Part shown: one piece after another, positions 57,270-64,000 of the stretch | Layout of the letters: every line of letters starts with the position of its first letter | How positions within the stretch are numbered: position 1 is the stretch's first letter | DNA from: Sapria himalayana | Taxonomy: Eukaryota > Streptophyta > Magnoliopsida > Malpighiales > Rafflesiaceae | NCBI GenBank assembly: GCA_029783825.1 | Contig: JAREIK010017920.1 | Location: 29,135 to 93,134 of the forward strand | Direction of reading: 5' to 3' | Length of the DNA: 64,000 bases | Notes under the pieces: generated by a model | What the model was told of the DNA's origin: nothing | The model's input: only the letters and a program-made list of their open reading frames with translations | The model's database searches: none | Position numbers and translations under genes: made by a program

Positions 57270-57378
57270 ATTGAAAGTCTAACAAATTAAAATGCTTATA
57301 TATAAATAAAACATATATGGAAATAGATATATATAAGTATACATAAATATAGATATAAAATATATATAATTCTATAAC

Positions 57379-57416
<38 letters not shown>

Positions 57417-57560
57417 TACATAACTATTTAAATATATTTAAATATAATTATATATCAATAAATAAATAAATACACACACACACACAAATAAATATATGAA
57501 TATATATGTGTGCATGTATGTATGTGTGTGTTTTTATCTGTGTGTGTGTGTGTTCATATA
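57270..57560 (+). repeat. dinucleotide-rich stretch (AT)n, (AC)n, (GT)n
   Basis: AT runs at about 57,384-57,411, ACACACACAC near 57,474-57,486, and GT runs between about 57,508 and 57,552 with AT-rich spacers. Low complexity, no gene. Confidence 0.85.
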
Positions 57561-57625
57561 TATATATAAAATTATATTGTTATGTTAATAATTTATTATT
57601 TATTTATATGTTTATTTGAATGTAT

Positions 57626-58242
57626 TAGAGGTGGTCGAGTGGGCCATGTAGCTAATACCCGGCACAAGGCATGGCTCGACTGGGCAACGACAAGCCTGAC
57701 ACGGCATGGTCCAAAACCATGCATGGGCCTTTGTCGTGTCGACTCTAGGCATGGCTTGTGGTGTGCAGAGCTAGGGGGTGCCGGGGCAGGCATGAACCAG
57801 CTGCATAGCCCGAAGGCACTAGTTTAGACAGCACGACCCAACAACGTGCCCTGGAACTCAGAGTAGGGTTTGGGTATGGTCTGATAGGATCTAGGCCGAT
57901 TGCCTGAACTCCCAAGACCCATCCCATCGAGGTACAGGCTCACACCTCGCCTGGCCACTTCATGCCCTCGGCCCCTCGCCTGATTTTATAACCTCTTAGA
58001 ACCATCGAGCTAGAACTGACCCAATTGTTCCAAAAAACAAATATTCAAATTGAGATGCATCCAACTGTTGGTTGCACCCTAATGGCTAGGGCAGAAAAAC
58101 CTGATGGTTGTTGGGTTTATACTCTAAAAAATTATTAAAAAATTATAAAATTTTTCAAAAAAATGTTTTTTAAAATCTTTATAATATCTATATATTTTCT
58201 CTTCCCCTCACTTTCTCAATTTCATACCTTACACACACAACA

Positions 58243-58276
<34 letters not shown>

Positions 58277-60500
58277 ATAATCTCTAATCTCTTTCTCTAT
58301 CCTCAAGCCTTTCTAATTTGGGTATTTAGCTTTTGGCTTTCCTATGGCCTCTCTGTCTCGGGACTCAAGTGCAGACTAATGGTATCATATATCGAGCATC
58401 AGCTTCGACAACAGCATTCCATAAATGGCCAAATGAATATTATTTTTATTATTAATTTCATTTCAATATTATTTAATTTAAAAAATAAAATTAAAATATA
58501 ATTAATAAATAAATAAATATCTAAAATAAAAAAAATTGTGAATTTAATGATGAGAACGAGATTAATATTAACATAAACATAATAATTTTAATATTGATAA
58601 AAAAACCATACGAAAAAGTATGAGGATGCTGAAAACATGTTTTCTCCCATGGTCTTGACCTAACTTCTAAAAATAAAAAACAAGAAGAAAATCTCTAGCT
58701 TGACTCACTTTAATATTATACAATAAAAATATTAGGAGTATCGATGAAAAATCAACTCAATACAAATATTATAAAAAACTATTAACTGTAGAAGTGCATT
58801 GTGAGACTGAGCACCTAAAGAGACATACCAAATCATACACCAAAAAATATGGTGCATTATATCCTAGGCAAACCCAAGTGAATGGTGGGATCTTTGAGGT
58901 TGAATTTAGTTCAGCTTCTATGTTGACTCCTTTCATATATCACCATGAGTTTGTGAGGGAATGAAATGACCAAACCGATCACCGTGATGAGTTTTCTGAT
59001 TAGATTTTAGAGGATCCAAAGTGAGTCAGTATCATACATACCTATTTGCAGCCTGTATTTCATAGGATTCCTAGGTCCACATCTAGGAATGACATACTAA
59101 AATACTATAAGTTATACAAATAAATAATAACTAATGAATCTAGGGAATATAGTAGCGTGATGTCCATGACGTTTAATATCTAGACTAGCCATAATGATGT
59201 ATCTTATACATGCCTCACCGCCCACTATATAGATTCTAAATGGACACTAGATAAAAAGATGTTAGGACCCTAAGAGATTCATTATCCTCATGATGGCTTA
59301 GCAATGTATGAGTGCATAATGAGAATCATTAGAAAATATACTATTCAAAATAAAATATATAGTATTATATTTGATAATGCATCTAACAATGAAATATCTA
59401 TTAACATGTTTTGTAGGACCATTAGATATGGGTCATTAGGAGAGATGTTTTACATTGGATACATATATCACATAAGTAACCTCATAGTATAAGTGGATAT
59501 GAAGGTTGTTTGCCTCACTTTAATAAAGATATGTAACTCACTAAAATATCTTCGGGCACTTAGTAGTAAATAAAAGTTTGGTAGTCTCTTTTTGTCCGTG
59601 GGTCTAAAAAATAAGAAATTTCAAATGGATGTAAGATACTATTGGAATTACACATACTTGATATTAGAGTCATATGTTAGTTATGAATACATGATAACCG
59701 ACTATGTCAATAGTAAGAGTGACGATCTTATTATTAATAACACTGACTATGATACAAAAATTTTATTTATGAAATTCCTAAAGATTTTTTATGGCATGAC
59801 GAACATGTATTCAGCAGTTTAAACTTTTATGACTTGTAGTGCACTCAGATACATATGCAACATTAGTAGTATTTTTAATACGTTTAGAGATGACCTGATA
59901 TTTAGTGACATGGCTCTTGAGATGAAAACCAAGTATTTAAAGTACTAGTCTACCATTCTATCTCTTTATTTTATGGCTACCAACATGGACGCTAGTGTTA
60001 ACGTGGAAGGGGTAGAGAATATTTTGAGATACATATCCTTGTGCATGAACCATGAACACCAAACCTGAAGGGATCATTCATGAGAAGTTAACTAAGTTAT
60101 TTAAATAATATGATACAAGGTATGGTGTTGGTAATAGTCAGGCTCCAAGTATGGATATGGATACTTTATTCAAATATGATGACTTCTTCATTCAGTTAGT
60201 GAGGAGGAAAATGATGAGGTGGACCATCAAATAGGAGTAAGATGTCTCGATACTTAAATACCAATTACTACTCAATCCTATTACATATCGATAATAAGAA
60301 TCTTAATATTTTATAATGGTGGAAATCATATAAGTCTACCTATCCCATACTATCTAAGATTATCCAAGATTTATTAACTCATCCGATGTCGAGCATAACA
60401 TCGAAGTCTACTTTTTCTATTACAATCAATGTAATTTTGGATAAGAGATCAAAATTACGACCAGTTATCATTGAGGCACTAGTATGCATAAAGGATTGAG
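57626..60500 (+). mobile_element. decayed hAT copy, split by a younger hAT element
   Basis: The left terminus TAGAGGTGGTCGAGTGGGCC (57,626) is preserved. It is followed by GC-richer subterminal sequence, the AATGGCTAGGGCAGA leader, a CT repeat, and a transposase remnant. At 60,501 a younger hAT copy is inserted in the last part of that remnant; the rest of this element lies beyond the window. Confidence 0.8.
58535..60500 (+). pseudogene. hAT transposase remnant interrupted by a hAT insertion
   Basis: It matches the intact transposase in order: BED region near 58,770-58,850, IPRSTSRNDIL (59,065), FDNASNN (about 59,370), a 76-codon open piece at 59,592-59,822, the dimerisation segment near 60,360-60,430, and the EALVCIKD segment broken off at 60,500. 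Many stops and shifts. Confidence 0.82.
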
Positions 60501-60878
60501 TAGAGGTGTCAAATGGGTCGGGACGGCCTGGCCCGGCACGAGGCACGGCACGGTTCGGCCGTGCATGGGCCGGCCCGGCACGTTTTTAAACCGTGCCCGG
60601 GCCCGTGCCGTGCCCAGGTTAGGAACTGCTCGTGTCGTGCCGTGCCTGGCCCGGCACGGGTTCGTCCCGTGCCGATTCATGGGCATGCGAGGGCCGTGGG
60701 CGTGACCCGACCCCCGGCCCTCCCCCCAGGTAAAAAGACCCGGGTCGGGTCTGATTCGACCCGACCCGTGGTCCCGACTGGCGAGCCCCGACGGGCTTAG
60801 ACCCGACCAATCCCAACGGCCAAAAAAAAATTCAAACTTTAAAGATTTTCAGCCATTGGATTCGCCTCCAACGGCTAG

Positions 60879-60913
60879 GGGGCAGAATCCAATGGTCCTC
60901 GTGATTCTGCCCC
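60879..60913 (+). promoter_or_regulatory. conserved 11-bp hairpin, second copy
   Basis: GGGGCAGAATC and GATTCTGCCCC around a 13-base loop (one loop base differs from the copy at 6,470). The stem is unchanged, although other parts of the leader differ. Confidence 0.6.
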
Positions 60914-60985
60914 TTAAAATTATATTAAAAATTCAAAAAAATAATAAAAAAATATCTTTTTTATAAAAAATTAATTTCTTTAGTC

Positions 60986-60994
60986 TATAAATTC
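60986..60994 (+). promoter_or_regulatory. TATA box of the second hAT transposase gene
   Basis: TATAAATTC, in the same setting as the TATA box at 6,576 and 291 bases before the transposase ATG. Confidence 0.58.
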
Positions 60995-61276
60995 TACCCC
61001 CCTCCCTATAACATTTATATTTTTCAAAAACATATATCCTCTCAAAACTTTCTCTCTCTCACATAAACCGTGCATCTCTCTCTCGGGCATCGGGATTTTG
61101 ATTTCGGCTTGGATTTCGTGAAACTCTACTTGAGTTTTGAACATCAGAGCTTCCTGTGGTGCACCTTGCACGTGACTCACCTCATTGCTTTTACCGGGTA
61201 ATTTATTTAACGTTTTATTTACTTTCTCTCTCAAAGCTTCTCTCTCTAGAAAAACATAGGAAAAAAAACATAAAAA

Positions 61277-63392
61277 ATGACAAATACACCTGACACGTAT
61301 TTAAATTTGGAAAATGAAAATGTTAGTGTTACACAGACGTCTGTGGCTACTGAAACTTTGGTTTCTCCAGTCGTCTCAACCCAAAGTTCTAAAAAACAAA
61401 AAACTAGGAGGACTTCTGTAGTTTAGACTCATTTTAAAATCATAACACAAATAAATGTTAGGGGTGAGGAACTTGAAATGGCACAGTGCAAATATTGTAT
61501 GAGACTTTTAACATGCAAGAGTTCATGTGGGACTGGGCAACTTAAGAGGCATGCCGAATTATGCACCAAAAAACATGAACCCTTAGATCCTAGGCAAACC
61601 CAACTTGGTACTACATTTTTTGAGACTGGATCGAGTTCAGTCTCAAAGTTTACTCCCTTCGTATACTCCAGCGAGTTGGGTAGGGACGGCATGGCCAGGC
61701 TCATTACATTGATGGGTCTTCCGATCAGATTTTCGGAAGATCCGAGGGTAGTGCGCATCATGCAGACTTATTTTCAGCTTTCCTATCATAGGATTCCTAG
61801 GTCCACATCTAGGAGTGACATACTAAAGATAAATAAGTTAGAAAAACAAAAAATAATTAAGGAATTTATGGCATATAGTGGAGTGGTGTCCGTGACATCC
61901 GATATATGGACATGTCACGATGATTCTTCTTATGCATGTCTCAAGAGTCACTATGTAGATTCTAACTGGACAATCAATAAAAAAATTTTAGGATTCACTG
62001 AGATTCTTCATCCTCATGATGGCCCGGCCATTTTTGAGTGTATGATGAAAATATTTAGGGAATATAAAATTCAAAATAAAATTTTTAGTGTCACTTTCGA
62101 TAATGCTTCTAATAATGGAGTAGCGATCAATATGTTTGTTAGGAATATTAGAGACACACCATTAGGAAAGATCTTTCATGTCAGATGCATGTGTCATGTG
62201 ATTAACCTGATAGTTCAAGCAAGTATGAAGGTGTGTTCCCCGCGTTGGAAAATATACGCAATGCACTCAAGTATATTCGCACTCCTCGCAGACAACAAGA
62301 GTTTGGTACTCTCTGTTTGTCTGCGAATCTTAAGAAGAAGAAATTCCAATCGGATGTGAGACATCATTGGAATTACACGTACCTGATGTTGGAATCATGT
62401 GTTGGATACGAACACGTGATATCCGACTACGTCAATAGTAAGAGTGACGAACTTATTATTGGCGACACTGACTGGGCTTCAGAAATTTCATTTATGAAAT
62501 TCCTGAAGATATTTTATGACACGACGAACATGTGTTCGTAGGTTTATACACCACTTGCATTGCACTCCGGTGCATATACAATATTAGTAGCATGTTTAGG
62601 AAGTATCGATCTGACCCGACGCTTAGCCATATGGTTGCAGAGATGGAGACCAAGTACTTGAAGTACTGGTCTACCGTTCCATCTCTTTATTACCTCGCTG
62701 CATGCATGGACCCTAGGGCTAAGGTGGAAGGGGTAGAAAACACCCTGACTTTCATTTCCTCATGCATGAACCTGGAAGAGCCACCTGAAGGGTTCATTTA
62801 CGAGAAGTTGACAGACCTGTTCACATACTACGATACTAGGTATGGTGGTGGTGGTGGTGAGACTGTGATTACGGACATTGATACCTTGTTCGGAGATGAC
62901 GATTATTCCATTAACCTAGCGAGGGGGAAACGTAGGGGTAGACCATCACATAGGAGTGAGCTGTCTCGGTACTTAGATACCGATTACTGCTCAATCCTAT
63001 CACATTCTGATAATAAGAATCTTGATTTATTACAGTGGTGGAAATCATATGAGTCCACCTATCCCGTGCTATCTAGGATGGCACGGGATCTACTGACTCC
63101 TCCGGTGTCGAGCGTAGCATCGGAGTCTGCTTTTTCTATTGTAGTAAACGTGATTTCGGATAGGAGATCGAGATTACGTCCAGATATAGTTGAGGCTTTG
63201 GCATGTTTGAAGGATTGAGGAATCGAGGTTTAGCATCCATGATCGTGCTTAAGCTGGGACTGGGACAGACACTGTAGTCGCATCCACATCCACTACGATG
63301 GTGGAGGAGCTGATTGCCGATGATGATGATCCATATGATACTGATCTTGATGTTGCGGCTGATGATTCTCATGATATGCCGCTTGATGATTT
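61277..63392 (+). pseudogene. hAT transposase, several lesions
   Basis: It aligns end to end with the transposase at 6,865. Lesions: Trp50 changed to TAG (61,424-61,426) in the BED finger; a one-base deletion near 62,240 (CCCCCA to CCCCG); TCG to TAG at 62,539-62,541; a four-base deletion near 62,550; a two-base deletion near 63,214 creating TGA at 63,216-63,218; and loss of the normal stop. It keeps Gln at the position of the stop in the 6,865 copy, showing the ancestral codon. The longest open piece is 61,478-62,359, with the TSDIW and TFDNAS motifs. Confidence 0.92.
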
Positions 63393-63948
63393 ATGCTGAT
63401 ATGCTGTTTTTTTTCGATGTTTTTTTATTCATTATATTTATACGCTTTGTTTGTACCGTACGTTGTGTTGAAACTTATACTTGTTTTGTTCGGACCATTG
63501 GTTTCAAAAGCATGATTGGTAATTTTACATTTGTGTAGTTTAATTTTTTTTTAATTTTAATTTTTACTAACATAATATATTGATTTATTTTTTTTATGAT
63601 TTAAATTTTATTTTAAAAATTAATAACTTTAATATATAATTAATAAATTATAAATATAAAAAAAGCTAAACTAATTTGAATTTGATAAAAAAAATAATTA
63701 TCTAAAATTTGTTTTTTTTTAATTTTAATTTTTAACATTTTTAAAAAAAATTATATTTAATAATTAATACTCTACACTTAACCTTAAGCAATAAAATTTA
63801 CAATATAAATTAAAAAAAAACAATATTCTGATTTCTGCCTGTCCGTGCGGCCTCCCGCCTGCCCGGTGGGCCGGCCCTGCCTCTCTCTCACTCTCAGTCT
63901 CTGGACTCGGGTCGCTCGGCCGCTCGGGTCAGCCTATGCGGCTATGCC

Positions 63949-64000
63949 TAGAGGTGTCAAACGGGCCGGCCCAGCACGGGAGGGCCCGTTTTTCACGTGC
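63949..64000 (-). mobile_element. end of another hAT element, reverse orientation
   Basis: TAGAGGTGTCAAACGGGCC, then CCCAGCACGG and CCCGTTTTTCACG, matches the reverse complement of the right end of the 6,011 element (GTGAAAAACGAGCC...GTTTGACACCTCTA). This is therefore the right terminus of a minus-strand element entering the 60,501 copy. Only 52 bases are in the window. Confidence 0.75.

Larger units (their letters stand above)
60501..63948 (+). mobile_element. hAT transposon copy nested in an older hAT
   Basis: It begins TAGAGGTGTCAAATGG after target sequence GGATTGAG (60,493-60,500). It has the same GC-rich subterminal array, hairpin, TATA box, leader and transposase order as the 6,011 element and is visibly close to it. 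The right end is not reached: at 63,949 another hAT terminus interrupts its GC-rich 3' region. The last 120 bases before that differ clearly from the 6,011 copy. Confidence 0.9.

Overview
The window is plant nuclear DNA, most likely from a flowering plant. The evidence is an intron-containing host gene with plant-type splice sites, Ac/Tam3-type hAT transposons with BED zinc-finger transposases, Ty1/copia retrotransposons with initiator-tRNA-Met-like primer sites, and a large AT-rich tandem satellite. I cannot name the species. Apart from one host gene, almost everything is repeat or transposon, much of it nested.

Layout. 1-1.3 kb: AT-rich DNA with the tail of an unidentified reading frame. 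1.3-24.1 kb (plus 27.17-27.41 kb): roughly 58 monomers of a ~250-bp satellite, inverted to the left of about 2,072 and forward after that. The array is broken by a 458-bp MITE (2.1 kb), a nearly intact hAT element (6,011-9,664), a nested transposon patch (12.5-13.6 kb) and a decayed hAT copy (19.1-22.3 kb). 24.1-32.2 kb: three more decayed hAT copies, two carrying nested MITEs. 32.76-34.96 kb: a compound simple-repeat block (16-bp minisatellite, then a pyrimidine tract, then T-rich repeats). 35-41 kb: a MITE and a decayed forward copia element that itself carries a MITE.

42.16-50.4 kb, minus strand: the one recognisable host gene, an inositol polyphosphate 5-phosphatase of about eight exons. 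A 4,479-bp copia element with 181-bp LTRs sits in its last exon, two codons before the native stop, so the first six bases of the LTR now supply the stop. Three transposons fill intron 3, and two more lie upstream. 47.9-52.6 kb holds four members of an unusual TIR family with 8-bp target duplications and a core crowded with the palindrome GAGCTC. I did not recognise this family, and it is my best candidate for something undescribed.

53-56.8 kb: a decayed minus-strand copia element. 57.2 kb: a tRNA-like sequence. 57.6-64 kb: a decayed hAT copy (57,626) with a younger hAT (60,501) inserted in its transposase remnant; that younger element is in turn entered at 63,949 by the end of another hAT lying in the opposite orientation.

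The hAT copies form an age series. The copy at 6,011 has one in-frame stop; the copy at 60,501 has two stops and several indels; the others are heavily decayed. The small elements ending in TAGAGGTGTCAAA / TTTGACACCTCTA share termini and 8-bp target duplications with the large copies, so they were probably mobilised by the same transposase.
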